Positions 8,017 through 16,186 of a stretch of 64,000 nt of DNA are shown here, piece by piece; the stretch's first letter is position 1; each line of letters begins with the position of its first letter. Made by a program: the position numbers and the translations under genes. The stretch is from NCBI RefSeq assembly GCF_001499855.1, contig NZ_LQIK01000034.1, positions 124,001 to 188,000 of the forward strand, written 5' to 3'. The notes under the pieces are model-generated. The model searched no databases, had not been told where the DNA came from, and saw only the letters and a program-made list of their open reading frames with translations. The stretch is from Mycobacterium sp. GA-0227b. GTDB taxonomy: Bacteria; Actinomycetota; Actinomycetes; Mycobacteriales; Mycobacteriaceae.

Positions 8017-9113
8017 GCGGGCGGACCCGCGGTGCGGCCGCGGATGACCTCGGTGTCGAGCACCTCGACCACGGGTAGCCCGCTCCGAGGCGGGTGGTGC
8101 AGCAAACGCCCTGCGCGACGGCCCTTTTCGAGGCTCGGCTGCGCGACGGTCGCGAGGCCGCGCCGCAGCGCCTCGGGGACTCCGTCGAAGCCGGTGACAG
8201 TCATCTGGCCCGGCACATATATTCCCCGGGCCCGCAGATGGTCCATCGCCGAGAGCGCCAGCACATCGGCGGTGCACATCAGCGCGGTCAGCCGCGGGTT
8301 GGCGTTGAGCGCGACCTCCGCCGCCGCACCGCCCGAAGTCCGAAGGTGCTCATAGCTTTCCACCACGGTCAGCGATTCCGGGTCGAGTCTGGCCGCGGCC
8401 ATCGCATCCCGCACACCTGCGATTCGCTCCCGCTGTACGTGGAAGTGCGGTGTCTGCAATCGGTCCGGGTCGGCAACCGTCGGACCTGGCCCGCTGCGCG
8501 GCCGGTCGCGGCCCAGCCGCATGGTCAACAGGCCGATCTCCCGATGTCCAAGCTGCAGAACGTGTTCGGCGAGCTGGCGCATCCCGGCACGGTCATCGAT
8601 GCACACATGCGTGGCGCCCGGTACGTCCTTGGGTTGGTCGACGACCACCATCGGAAGATGGCGCTGCTGGACCACGGCGAGATACGGGTCGTCGTCGGAC
8701 GCGGAGTACACCACGAAACCGTCCACCCCGGCGGCCAGCACCGCAGCCGTGCCGTCGCCGACACTGCGGTTGGGGCCGATCGCCACGAGCAGCAGTCCCT
8801 GCCCGGCCGCTTCACAGGACTCGGCCAGGCCGGCGACGAAGTCGAGCGCGGCCGGGTCGCTGAACGAGTAGTTGAGTGGTTCGGTGATCATCAGCCCGAC
8901 CGCACCAGCCTTGCGGGTGCGCAAGGACCGCGCCACCGGATCCGGACCGGGGTAGCCCAATCGCTTCGCCGTGGCGAGTACCCGCTCACGAAGATCCGCC
9001 GACAGTTGATCAGGCCGGTTGTAGGCGTTGGAGATCGTGGTGCGCGAAACCTTCAGTTCCGCCGCCAGAGATGCCAGGGTGGCCCGCCGTCTGGGCGTGG
9101 GACTCCTGGGCAT
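8013..9113 (-). CDS. LacI-family transcriptional regulator
   Basis: 366 residues. The N-terminal HTH (TLASLAAELKVSRTTISNAY then NRPDQLS, residues ~12-40) is followed by the LacI hinge (LGYPGPDPVARSLRTRKAG) and a periplasmic-binding-protein-like effector domain (VDGFVVYS, VVVDQP, GHREIGLLTMR, VTGFDGVPEA). The frame is open much further upstream, but ATG 9113 gives the usual LacI N-terminus. The effector is probably a sugar or nucleoside-like ligand. The target genes are not obvious: it converges on the otsB/kinase pair, and 32 bases downstream of a start-proximal gap lie the zinc transporter genes. No LacI-type palindrome was identified. Confidence 0.85.
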   Translation of the reverse strand: MPRSPTPRRRATLASLAAELKVSRTTISNAYNRPDQLSADLRERVLATAKRLGYPGPDPVARSLRTRKAGAVGLMITEPLNYSFSDPAALDFVAGLAESCEAAGQGLLLVAIGPNRSVGDGTAAVLAAGVDGFVVYSASDDDPYLAVVQQRHLPMVVVDQPKDVPGATHVCIDDRAGMRQLAEHVLQLGHREIGLLTMRLGRDRPRSGPGPTVADPDRLQTPHFHVQRERIAGVRDAMAAARLDPESLTVVESYEHLRTSGGAAAEVALNANPRLTALMCTADVLALSAMDHLRARGIYVPGQMTVTGFDGVPEALRRGLATVAQPSLEKGRRAGRLLHHPPRSGLPVVEVLDTEVIRGRTAGPPA

Positions 9114-9145
9114 GCTCTCGGAGAGTAGCCGAAGCAGCTTCCCGC

Positions 9146-10012
9146 TCAGGTGACCAGCACGCGATCGGCAGTTTGTCGAAGGCCACGCTGCGCGGCCCAC
9201 ACCACTGCCCAGACGCTGCACGCAACCGTGACGATCACAAAGCTGGGTGGCGCGTTGAACATCGCCGACAGTCCCAGCCCGGCCCACACCGAGGCGAGAC
9301 TGAACCCGGTGGACAGCGCGATCGCCCTGCCCGGCCGTGGTGTCAGCATGATCGCCGCGGCAGCGGGAGTGACCACGAGCGCGAACAGCAGTAGCGTGCC
9401 GACCGCCTGCACCGCCATCGTCACCGCCAGACCGAGAAGCGCCATGAACGCCACCGACAAGGCGCGCACCGGCACTCCTTTCGCGTCGGCCACCTGGGCG
9501 TTTACCGAGGTGAACAGCAGCGGCCGGTAGATCATCGCGACGCACAGCGCCAGCACCACCAACAGCGCCGCGAACATCACGATCTGTTGGTCGGAAATCG
9601 CCAGCAGGTTGCCGAACAGGACGTTGGTCATGGTGCTCGAACTCCTGGTCGCCAGCGAGTTGAAGAACAGCCCGAGGCCCGTCGCCATGGCCAACACGGT
9701 GCCGGTCGCCACCTCGCGGTCGGCGGCCCGTCGTCCCAGCGCACCGATGACCAGGGCACCGCCGATACAGAAGACGCCCAGTCCCACCGCGACGGGGACG
9801 CCGACCAGGACCGCGCCCGTCGCGCCGGGCAGCCCGATGTGGGCGAGTGCGTGGGCGGCGAACGCGGTGTTGCGCACGACGACGAAGTAACCGATGAGCC
9901 CGGCGGCCAGTGCGACGATCGTGCCGCCGATCAGCGCATTGCGCATGAACGCCGACGTGATGATGTGCCACCAGTTCTCCTGATAGCCCAGTGCGACGAT
10001 GGTCGTGTTCAT
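9146..10012 (-). CDS. znuB: metal ABC transporter permease, ZnuB-type
   Basis: 288 residues with about eight hydrophobic segments, of the ABC-3 family (ZnuB/MntB/TroC). Typical features are the N-terminal AFMRNALIGGTIVALAAGLIGYFVVVR split across residues 20-46 and RNTAFAAHALAHIGLPGATGAVL near 46-68. The ATG at 10012 overlaps the upstream ATPase stop as TGATG, so translation is coupled. It forms the membrane channel of a high-affinity divalent-metal importer with the ATPase (10012-10788) and binding protein (10775-11752). Zinc as substrate is inferred from the Zur-like operator at the head of the operon and the His-rich loop of the binding protein. Confidence 0.9.
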   Translation of the reverse strand: MNTTIVALGYQENWWHIITSAFMRNALIGGTIVALAAGLIGYFVVVRNTAFAAHALAHIGLPGATGAVLVGVPVAVGLGVFCIGGALVIGALGRRAADREVATGTVLAMATGLGLFFNSLATRSSSTMTNVLFGNLLAISDQQIVMFAALLVVLALCVAMIYRPLLFTSVNAQVADAKGVPVRALSVAFMALLGLAVTMAVQAVGTLLLFALVVTPAAAAIMLTPRPGRAIALSTGFSLASVWAGLGLSAMFNAPPSFVIVTVACSVWAVVWAAQRGLRQTADRVLVT

Positions 10013-10788
10013 CACGTCTTCCGCGTGTACAGCTCGCCCTGCGGGGTGTGTACCACCTGAACCCGGGTGCCGTAGAGGTGGCTCAGCAGGGTCTCGTCGA
10101 CGACACCGTCGAGAGTGTCGAAGTGGGCATGCCCGTCGAGCAGGTAGATGGCACTGGTGAGCACGCCCAGCAGCGGGTTGAGATCGTGCGCGACGACCAG
10201 GATGGTGACGCCGAACTTCGTGTTGACCCGCGAGAGGACGGCGACGATCTCGCGTTGGCTGCGCAGGTCCAGCGAGGCCAGCGGCTCGTCGAGGATGAGC
10301 ATCCGGGGTTTCGAGACGAGCGCCTCGGCCAACGCGACCCGCTGGCGTTGCCCGCCCGACAGTTGGGACAGCCGCTTGTGCGCAACCGCCGTGGCGTCGA
10401 CGGCGGCGAGCACTTCGTCGACACGATGGTTGTCGTCGCGGCTCGGGCGGCCGAATCCCCACCGGTGCCCCGTCAGGCCGAGCATCACGGCGTCGCGAGC
10501 CCGGATCGCCTCACCGGAGGCCGACGCGTAGTTCTGGGGGACGTAGCCGATGGCGTTGTTCAGCACGCCGGCCGGTTCGCCGAAGACACGGACATGTCCC
10601 GACGCCGGCGGAAGCAGGCCGAGCACGATCTGCAGCAGCGTGGTCTTGCCCGCCCCGTTGGATCCGATGACGGCGACGATGCCGCCCGCAGGCACCTCGA
10701 ACGTCGCTTCCGACCAGATCAGTCGCCCGCCGCGCGCGGCGCTGACGTCGTCGAAGGCCAACGCCACCCCGGTATCAGGTTCTGACAC
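10012..10788 (-). CDS. znuC: metal ABC transporter ATPase, ZnuC-type
   Basis: 258 residues. Walker A is GSNGAGKTTLL near 43-53, the Q-loop is GYVPQNYA, the signature is LSQLSGGQRQRVALAEAL near 143, Walker B is MLILDEPLASLD, and the switch His is in VVAHDLNP. The start is GTG 10788, overlapping the binding-protein gene by 14 bases. It energises metal import through the permease encoded next. Family members take zinc or manganese; the operon's Zur-like box favours zinc. Confidence 0.9.
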   Translation of the reverse strand: MSEPDTGVALAFDDVSAARGGRLIWSEATFEVPAGGIVAVIGSNGAGKTTLLQIVLGLLPPASGHVRVFGEPAGVLNNAIGYVPQNYASASGEAIRARDAVMLGLTGHRWGFGRPSRDDNHRVDEVLAAVDATAVAHKRLSQLSGGQRQRVALAEALVSKPRMLILDEPLASLDLRSQREIVAVLSRVNTKFGVTILVVAHDLNPLLGVLTSAIYLLDGHAHFDTLDGVVDETLLSHLYGTRVQVVHTPQGELYTRKT

Positions 10789-11752
10789 CGAGCGCCTCGC
10801 CGAGTTCGGTCAACTGGTTCACCTGCCAGCTCTGGAACGAGTCGGTATCCGGCGGCACGGTCTCGGTGATGTCGACCACCGGGACGCCGGCCTGTTCTGC
10901 GGCGGCTCGAAGCTGTTGCGGGACAGCGCCTTCCGTTTGCACGTTGTAGATCAGCACGTCGACGCCGCGATCGGCCAGCAGTTGCAGGAAGGCATCGAGA
11001 TCCGCGGGCGACGGTTCGGAGTCGTTGGCCGAGGCGACCTGATAACCCCGTGGGGTGCGGTTGACCAAGCCGAGCGCCGCGCCCATGTCGTCGAACACGG
11101 TCTCGGTTGCCGCATAGGACTTGCCGGAGGCACCGGCCCTGATTGAGTCGATGAGCTCATCGTACGGCTTGAGGGCCTCGCGGAACGCGGTGCGACGCTC
11201 GTCGAAGTAGCCCGCGGCGCCGGCCGACAGCTCGCGCAGCCGCGCGCTGACCGCGTCGGCGACCGCAGTCACCGTCGCCGGGTTGTACCAGGCGTGCGGG
11301 TTCACGTCGTGGTCATGGTCGTGGCTCTCGCCCTCGTGCTCGTGGGCCGCGCCGCCGACGGCCAGCGCGTCGACGACCGGCGCTTCCGGCGCCGCGCTGG
11401 CGGCGAGCTTGGCCGCCCACTCGTCGTAGTGGCCGCCGTTGAGAACCACGAGTTGGGCACCCTCGAACTTCGCCGCATCGGAGGGTGCGGGTTCGTAATC
11501 GTGCGGGTCGACCGCCGAACTGGCGAGCACCGTGGTGACGCGAGCGCAGTCGCCGCCGAGTTCGGAGACTATGTCGCCCCATTGGTCGACGCTGACCACG
11601 ACGTCGACTGGCGTGCCCGGGCAGGCGCCGGTGGTGTCCGCCGCGTTAGGGCGGGAGTCGCCAGCTCCGCCGCATGCCGCCAACCCGAACGGGGCAGTCA
11701 GCACGAGGCTCGCAAGAAGTGCGCGAACAGCGACAGTCTTGGCGGTGATCAT
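10775..11752 (-). CDS. znuA: zinc ABC transporter substrate-binding lipoprotein, ZnuA-type
   Basis: 325 residues from ATG 11752. It has a lipoprotein signal with lipobox LAAC (Cys ~27) and the cluster A-1 binding-protein fold. Metal ligands are expected in DPHDYEPAPSD and NPHAWYNP, and a charged loop HEHEGESHDHDHD precedes the second of these, as is usual for zinc-binding ZnuA proteins. The frame extends to 11776, but those extra codons are the Zur-like palindrome. A TATCAT hexamer sits seven bases before ATG 11752, which suggests a nearly leaderless transcript with the operator over the -10. It leads the znuABC operon. Confidence 0.9.
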   Translation of the reverse strand: MITAKTVAVRALLASLVLTAPFGLAACGGAGDSRPNAADTTGACPGTPVDVVVSVDQWGDIVSELGGDCARVTTVLASSAVDPHDYEPAPSDAAKFEGAQLVVLNGGHYDEWAAKLAASAAPEAPVVDALAVGGAAHEHEGESHDHDHDVNPHAWYNPATVTAVADAVSARLRELSAGAAGYFDERRTAFREALKPYDELIDSIRAGASGKSYAATETVFDDMGAALGLVNRTPRGYQVASANDSEPSPADLDAFLQLLADRGVDVLIYNVQTEGAVPQQLRAAAEQAGVPVVDITETVPPDTDSFQSWQVNQLTELGEALGVRT

Positions 11753-11757
11753 GGCGA

Positions 11758-11776
11758 CAATGATAACCATTTTCAT
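11758..11776. promoter_or_regulatory. Zur (FurB)-type operator before znuA
   Basis: The plus strand reads CAATGATAACCATTTTCAT. It matches the site at 19949-19967 (TAATGACAATCATTTTCAA) at 15 of 19 positions. Its centre lies directly upstream of znuA and covers the probable -10. Mycobacterial Zur represses zinc uptake genes when zinc is sufficient, so this is a strong candidate. The methyltransferase-like gene stops ten bases further upstream. Confidence 0.8.
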
Positions 11777-11786
11777 AGTGCGTCGC

Positions 11787-12563
11787 CTACATGGGTTCGG
11801 CGGCGATCACGTAATCGTTGCCGTGCCTCAAACCGTCTTCGCGTTCGTCGAGTTCCAGCGCCCGGGCGCGGAGTTCTTCGACGTAGTCGCGCATAGTCGA
11901 GGCGAGGTCCTTCGACGGAAAACGTTCGAGCCGCGTGAGACACATGTTGAGCTGACTGTGGATGTAGCGGGCGCGATATCGGATAGGAAACCGCCGCGCT
12001 TCGAGCATGCGAAAGCCGGCCGTGCCGAGCCGCCGCTGCATCCAGTCCAGCGGAAACTCCCGGTATGGTCGCTCGCCGGCAAGCAATAGACAGGCATCCC
12101 GCACACGACCGATTTCCCAGATGACTCTGCCGCTTTCGGTGGTGGGTTCGAATTGGACGTAGGGTTCCAAGCCGATGATGTAGACGCGGCCACCATCGGC
12201 AGCTAGCGGCCGCAGCCGTGCGAACACTCGGTCCTGCCAGTAGGGCGCGAAACCCTCGATTGCGCCGACGAGGTAGTCGACCAGCACGGTGTCGAAGGTT
12301 TCTCCGGTGAGCAGACTGTCATCGATCCAATTGCCCACGAGCAACCGATCCTGCGGACGTACCGACGATCCCAAGGTGTCACGGGTCTTGTCTGCCATGC
12401 CGCGGGCGGCAGTGACGGCCGTCCAGCGCTCGGTGGGCAATGTCAGGATCCACTCGAGTGAGTTCACTCCGGTCCCAGCGTCGAGAAAACTGCCCCAAGC
12501 CCGATCGCCGTGCAACTCTTCGATATAGCGAAACAGCGATGAGATAGCCGGTTTTCCGTCCAT
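11787..12563 (-). CDS. SAM-dependent methyltransferase-like protein, Zur-associated operon
   Basis: 258 residues. The class I methyltransferase motif I is FLDAGTGVNSL near residues 27-37, and VLVDYLVGAIEGFAPYW near 95 stands in the motif IV/post-I region. The rest of the fold (RLRPLAADGGRVYIIGLEPY) is consistent with a Rossmann-like SAM or aminopropyl-transfer enzyme. I do not recognise a specific substrate. It starts four bases after the His-rich protein stop, so the two are one operon behind the Zur-like box at 13885. Its own stop lies ten bases before the znuA operator. A role in zinc acquisition or a zinc-binding metabolite is inference from context only. Confidence 0.75.
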   Translation of the reverse strand: MDGKPAISSLFRYIEELHGDRAWGSFLDAGTGVNSLEWILTLPTERWTAVTAARGMADKTRDTLGSSVRPQDRLLVGNWIDDSLLTGETFDTVLVDYLVGAIEGFAPYWQDRVFARLRPLAADGGRVYIIGLEPYVQFEPTTESGRVIWEIGRVRDACLLLAGERPYREFPLDWMQRRLGTAGFRMLEARRFPIRYRARYIHSQLNMCLTRLERFPSKDLASTMRDYVEELRARALELDEREDGLRHGNDYVIAAEPM

Positions 12564-12567
12564 GCGG

Positions 12568-13830
12568 TCACCGCCGCCGTCTGCGTAGGAAATTCCAGCT
12601 GTCCGCAACGGCGCGCGGGGTGCCGAGGAGCCAGCGGCCGGCCAGGGCCAAAGCGGCAACGAGCGCCGCAAGCCCCGTCCACATGATGGGTGATGTCCAG
12701 GCGGCGGGCTCAACCGAAGGCTGCGCACCGGCATCGGCGTCCGCCGCTTCGGGGTTGCCCTGATGGCCGACGTGATCGTGATCGTGGCCCTCGTGGTCGT
12801 GGTCGTGGCCTTCGTGATCGTGGACGTGGTCCTGGCCGAGCTCGTGATTGTGGTCGTGGTCCTGGCCGAGCTCGTGATTGTGGTCGTGGTCCTGGCCGGG
12901 CTCGTGAGTGTGGTCGTGAATCAGCCCATGGGCGTCGTCGCCGGAATGGCTGTGGCCGTGGTCATCTGCCTCGTGAGCGTGATCGTGTTCTTCGTCGATG
13001 TGGCTATGCGCGTGCCCTGCGCTGTGAGTGTGTTCGTGCTCTTGTCCGGCACCGCCGTGGCTGTGGCCGTGACCGTCTCTGTCGCCGCCGCCGTGGCTGT
13101 GGCCGTGACCGTCGTCGCCGCCGCCACCGCCGTGGCTGTGGTCGTGGCCGTCATCGACGCCACCACCATGGCTGTGATCGTGACCGTCATCGACGCCATC
13201 GTGATCATGATCGTGGCCGTCGTCGTCGCCACCACCATGGTCGTGGCCGTCGTCGTCGCCACCGCCATGGTCGTGGTCGTGACCGTCGTCGCCGCCACCG
13301 TGATCATGTTCGTGATCGTGATCATGACCGAGCGGCGGGTCGTTGCTCTCGGTTCTGCGCGGTGCACCGTTTCGGTCGGCGGCAACATCGGTCCCCGCGT
13401 CACCGTCCCTCCCGGAGCCGACAGTCACCTTGGGTTTGGTGCTGTCGCCGCGAACATGGGCAGTGGCGCCTGAGGATTGGCCATCATCACGACCGGAGCC
13501 GACAGTCACCTTGGGCTTCTCGTGGTCGCCGCGCGCAGGGGCGGCTGGCGTCGAATCACTGCTTCGACCGGAGCCGATGCTCACCTTCGGGTCGTTCGAC
13601 CCACGGTCGTCGGAACCCGAGACGCCGGAGTGGTCGCTGACATCCGACGGGCTCAAGGGACGCTCATGACCGACCAGGTCTACCGCCGGCTGCTCAGCGG
13701 ATTCTGCTCGCAAAGAGCAAACCGCGATGGATGGATCGGTGGTACGTGCACGCGAGACGCTGTCTGTGTAGGCAGCAATCAACACCGCCACCGACGGAAC
13801 CACCCATACCCACCGCATGTTTGCCTGCAC
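12568..13830 (-). CDS. histidine-rich membrane-anchored protein (putative zinc-binding), Zur-associated
   Basis: 420 residues from GTG 13830, with GAGG seven bases upstream. An N-terminal hydrophobic segment (WVWVVPSVAVLIAAY, residues 6-20) acts as signal or anchor. Next come three spaced copies of a motif like PKVTVGSGRD (residues ~80-145), then about 195 residues of His/Asp/Gly repeats (HDHDH, GHSHGGG, GQDHDHNHEL) with roughly 57 His by my count. One transmembrane segment (~385-405) and a basic tail RRRRR close the protein. This looks like an extracytoplasmic metal-binding domain held in the membrane. The Zur-like site upstream suggests zinc capture or buffering during starvation. Family unknown; low-complexity composition limits homology claims. 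Confidence 0.8.
   Translation of the reverse strand: MQANMRWVWVVPSVAVLIAAYTDSVSRARTTDPSIAVCSLRAESAEQPAVDLVGHERPLSPSDVSDHSGVSGSDDRGSNDPKVSIGSGRSSDSTPAAPARGDHEKPKVTVGSGRDDGQSSGATAHVRGDSTKPKVTVGSGRDGDAGTDVAADRNGAPRRTESNDPPLGHDHDHEHDHGGGDDGHDHDHGGGDDDGHDHGGGDDDGHDHDHDGVDDGHDHSHGGGVDDGHDHSHGGGGGDDGHGHSHGGGDRDGHGHSHGGAGQEHEHTHSAGHAHSHIDEEHDHAHEADDHGHSHSGDDAHGLIHDHTHEPGQDHDHNHELGQDHDHNHELGQDHVHDHEGHDHDHEGHDHDHVGHQGNPEAADADAGAQPSVEPAAWTSPIMWTGLAALVAALALAGRWLLGTPRAVADSWNFLRRRRR
12831..12920. repeat. 30-bp tandem repeat, three copies, inside the His-rich gene
   Basis: Units start at 12831, 12861 and 12891. The first two are identical and the third has substitutions. The unit is in frame and encodes GQDHDHNHEL-type decapeptides. 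Copy number could vary between strains and change the number of His pairs without a frameshift. There are no spacers, so it is not a CRISPR array. Confidence 0.9.
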
Positions 13831-13884
13831 GTGTCGACCTCGAACTTTCTTGGTTCCCCAATAGATAGGCGGTCACGTTAACGA

Positions 13885-13903
13885 TAATGAACATCGTTTT
13901 CAA
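13885..13903. promoter_or_regulatory. Zur-type operator before the His-rich/methyltransferase operon
   Basis: TAATGAACATCGTTTTCAA differs from the rpmB/mrf site (19949-19967) at three of 19 positions and keeps both outer arms TAATGA and TTTTCAA. It lies 55 bases upstream of the GTG at 13830. The flanks also agree (AACG then TAATGA in both). It is the only operator-like element in the 248-base gap between this gene and bluB; nothing else was recognised there beyond a likely bluB promoter. Confidence 0.72.
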
Positions 13904-14078
13904 TAGCTGGCTGCGTTTCCAACTTGTCTCGGCCGCAGGAGGCCGCGAGAAGTCCGATTCCTGGGCGCTGCTCAGCCGGACCGGATGCTGATCACCGGCC
14001 AAGCGGCGGCAACGCTCTGAGTCGAAACATCTTGCGTCCCTTATCTGGTGTAGCGGTGACTCCGCCTAGGCTGACCGC

Positions 14079-14750
14079 GTGACAGAGCATGCCTTCACCC
14101 CCGCCGAGCGGCGGGCCGTCTACCGGGCGATCACCGAGCGACGCGATATGCGCCGCTTCGTCACGGGTGCAACGGTGCCCGAGGACATGCTTGCCAGGCT
14201 CCTAGAGGCCGCTCACACCGCGCCGAGCGTCGGACTCATGCAGCCGTGGCGGTTCGTCCGGATCACGGACACCGACTTGCGGCGCGAGATTCACCGCTTG
14301 GTCGACCAGGAGCGGTTGCGCACGGCGGAGGCGCTGGGGAACCGCGGCGACGAGTTCCTGGCACTCAAGGTGGAGGGGATTCTCGAATGCGCCGAGTTGT
14401 TTGTGGTGGCGCTCGCCGAAGGTAGGGCGTCACACGTGTTCGGCCGTCGCACGCTTCCCCAAATGGATCTCGCGTCGGTGTCGTGTGCGTTGCAGAACAT
14501 GTGGCTTGCCGCCCGAGCCGAAGGCCTTGGCATGGGCTGGGTCTCGATTTTCGAACCACGCGATCTCGGCGCGCTGCTGAATATGCCCGATGACGCCGAA
14601 CCCGTCGCCGTCATCTGCCTTGGGCCAGTACCGGAGTTCCCTGAGCGCCCCACCCTCGAGATCGAGAGGTGGACGCTTGCACGGCCCCTCGCCGAATTCG
14701 TTTCGGAGAACTCCTGGCACGATTCGCGTCGCCGTACAGAACTCACCTGA
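14079..14750 (+). CDS. bluB: 5,6-dimethylbenzimidazole synthase BluB
   Basis: 223 residues from GTG 14079. It is a nitroreductase-fold flavoprotein that cleaves reduced FMN to make 5,6-dimethylbenzimidazole, the lower ligand of cobalamin. Supporting motifs are RRDMRRF near 22 (FMN phosphate binding), HTAPSVGLMQPWRFV near 47-61, LAARAEGLGMGWVS near 147 and the final EIERW region, all characteristic of BluB rather than generic nitroreductases. It lies beside a cobalamin-import operon with a riboswitch but is on the other strand, and no cobalamin riboswitch is visible upstream of it. A hexamer TAGGCT about 12 bases upstream could be its -10. Confidence 0.9.
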   Translation: MTEHAFTPAERRAVYRAITERRDMRRFVTGATVPEDMLARLLEAAHTAPSVGLMQPWRFVRITDTDLRREIHRLVDQERLRTAEALGNRGDEFLALKVEGILECAELFVVALAEGRASHVFGRRTLPQMDLASVSCALQNMWLAARAEGLGMGWVSIFEPRDLGALLNMPDDAEPVAVICLGPVPEFPERPTLEIERWTLARPLAEFVSENSWHDSRRRTELT

Positions 14751-14778
14751 TCCACGGCGTACGCCTAAGCTCTGTTGA

Positions 14779-15534
14779 ATGAGGATCGACCTCAATGCCG
14801 ACCTCGGCGAGGGCTTCGGAGTGTGGCACCTCGGCGATGACGAGGCCATGCTCGACACCGTCACCAGTGCCAACGTGGCGTGCGGCTTCCATGCCGGTGA
14901 TCCCGCCCTGCTGCTGCGGACGTGCCGCGCCGCGGCCGAACGCGGCGTGCGCATCGGCGCGCAGGTGAGCTATCGGGATCTCGCCGGGTTCGGCCGTCGC
15001 TTCATCGACGTGCCGCCCGACGAGTTGACGGCCGAGGTGATCTACCAGATCGGAGCGCTGCGAGCGCTTGCCGAAGTCGCCGGGTCGACCGTCAGCTACG
15101 TCAAACCCCATGGGGCGCTGTACAACGCGATCGTCTCCAACCGGGACCAGGCGCACGCGGTCGCCGCGGCGGTGCATGCCGTCGACGCGACCCTGCCGGT
15201 TCTCGGGCTCGCGGGTTCGGCGTTCTTCCGCGAAGCCGAACAACTCGGGCTGCAGACAGTGCCCGAGGCCTTCGCCGACCGGTCCTATCGCCCGGACGGT
15301 CAACTGGTGTCGCGGCGCGAGCGTAACGCGGTCCTGCATGACACTGCGGAGATCGCCGACCGGGTCGCCTCGATGGTGAGCGCGGGCAGGGTCGCCGCGG
15401 TCGACGGGTCGACGATTCCGATCGCGGTCAAATCGATTTGTGTGCACGGTGATTCGCCGGGTGCCGTGCAGATCGCGACGGCAGTGCGGGAACGGCTGCT
15501 GGCCGAGGGCGTCGAGATCGGCCCCTTCAACTGA
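14779..15534 (+). CDS. pxpA: 5-oxoprolinase subunit A (LamB/YcsF family)
   Basis: 251 residues. The N-terminus is MRIDLNADLGEGFG; ANVACGFHAGDP near 37-48 and YVKPHGALYN near 100-109 are hallmark motifs of the LamB/YcsF family, now known as PxpA, which opens 5-oxoproline to glutamate together with PxpB and PxpC. No pxpB/pxpC (kipI/kipA) is next to it here, so its partners must be elsewhere. It starts 28 bases after bluB and is probably co-transcribed. Its 3' end overlaps the converging FhuF-like gene by eight bases. Confidence 0.88.
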   Translation: MRIDLNADLGEGFGVWHLGDDEAMLDTVTSANVACGFHAGDPALLLRTCRAAAERGVRIGAQVSYRDLAGFGRRFIDVPPDELTAEVIYQIGALRALAEVAGSTVSYVKPHGALYNAIVSNRDQAHAVAAAVHAVDATLPVLGLAGSAFFREAEQLGLQTVPEAFADRSYRPDGQLVSRRERNAVLHDTAEIADRVASMVSAGRVAAVDGSTIPIAVKSICVHGDSPGAVQIATAVRERLLAEGVEIGPFN

Positions 15535-16186
15535 GTCGTCGTAGCGCACAGTCCGAACATTTCGACCCGTCACCGATGCGGTAGTAAAGGCAGCAGCTGC
15601 GGCGGCGAAAAGCCAAGTTGTGTTTGACCGTTCCGGATCCCGCGAGGCGTCCCGTCTCCAACAACGACCGAGCCAGGCGGGTGGCGTCGCCGCGGAGCTG
15701 CGGCCGGAGGGAATACAACGCGCGGGTCGCGGCGACCAACGCGGACGCGATGTTGCCGTAGAGCAGCGGGGGCGCGACCTTGACACGCAGTCCGTCGGCG
15801 AGCCGCTCCAAGTGCCCTTCGACGACGATGCGGTAGAGCGCGTTCGCCAACTGCGCGTCAGCCCGCGAGCCTTCGGGCACAGAAATTCTCAGCGCCGCGC
15901 TGTCATTGGCGCGCTGTAAGCCGATGAGGTCCGGCACCACGCCGTGCGCGACGGCGCACGCGAGGACGGGCGACCACAACCTCGACGCGTGACTCATCTG
16001 GACAAGCGACGCGCTGACACGACGGTCGGTCGTGCGGTACCTCCGGCACGTCGCATCGATCAGGTCCGCGTAGCCGTCGGCATAACACTCTTCGACTGGA
16101 CGCCAGCCTCGATCATCGCCCCCAACGGCGATCGCGAAGAATCCGCCGTATCGTGCGACCTCGGAGAGTTCCGTGCTGATCCTCAC
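15527..16186 (-). CDS. FhuF-like [2Fe-2S] protein, last gene of the btu operon
   Basis: 219 residues from GTG 16186, overlapping the ATPase stop by four bases (GTGA). The C-terminus has RRSCCLYYRIGDGSKCSDCA, the CC-x10-C-x2-C [2Fe-2S] signature of FhuF-type ferric-siderophore reductases. The N-terminal part resembles the FhuF/IucA-like domain only loosely. Because it is translationally coupled to BtuD-BtuC-BtuF behind a cobalamin riboswitch, it may reduce the imported corrinoid or release its cobalt ligand. This is inference, as FhuF proteins are known for iron siderophores. An iron-related function of the whole transporter is the alternative, weakened by the riboswitch. Confidence 0.8.
   Translation of the reverse strand: MRISTELSEVARYGGFFAIAVGGDDRGWRPVEECYADGYADLIDATCRRYRTTDRRVSASLVQMSHASRLWSPVLACAVAHGVVPDLIGLQRANDSAALRISVPEGSRADAQLANALYRIVVEGHLERLADGLRVKVAPPLLYGNIASALVAATRALYSLRPQLRGDATRLARSLLETGRLAGSGTVKHNLAFRRRSCCLYYRIGDGSKCSDCALRRLS

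Noticed and set aside
9114..9971. N-terminal extension of the LacI regulator to a 652-residue protein
   Set aside because: The extra sequence is Arg/Ala-rich antisense-type composition over znuB. The LacI HTH begins normally after ATG 9113.
12831..12920. Possible CRISPR-like repeats
   Set aside because: Units are directly adjacent without spacers, are in frame, and there are no cas genes.
12763..13473. Plus-strand open frame of 236 codons, very rich in Val, opposite the His-rich gene
   Set aside because: It is the antisense image of GAC/CAC repeats in the His-rich gene (GTG/GTC on the other strand). It has no ribosome site and no balanced composition.
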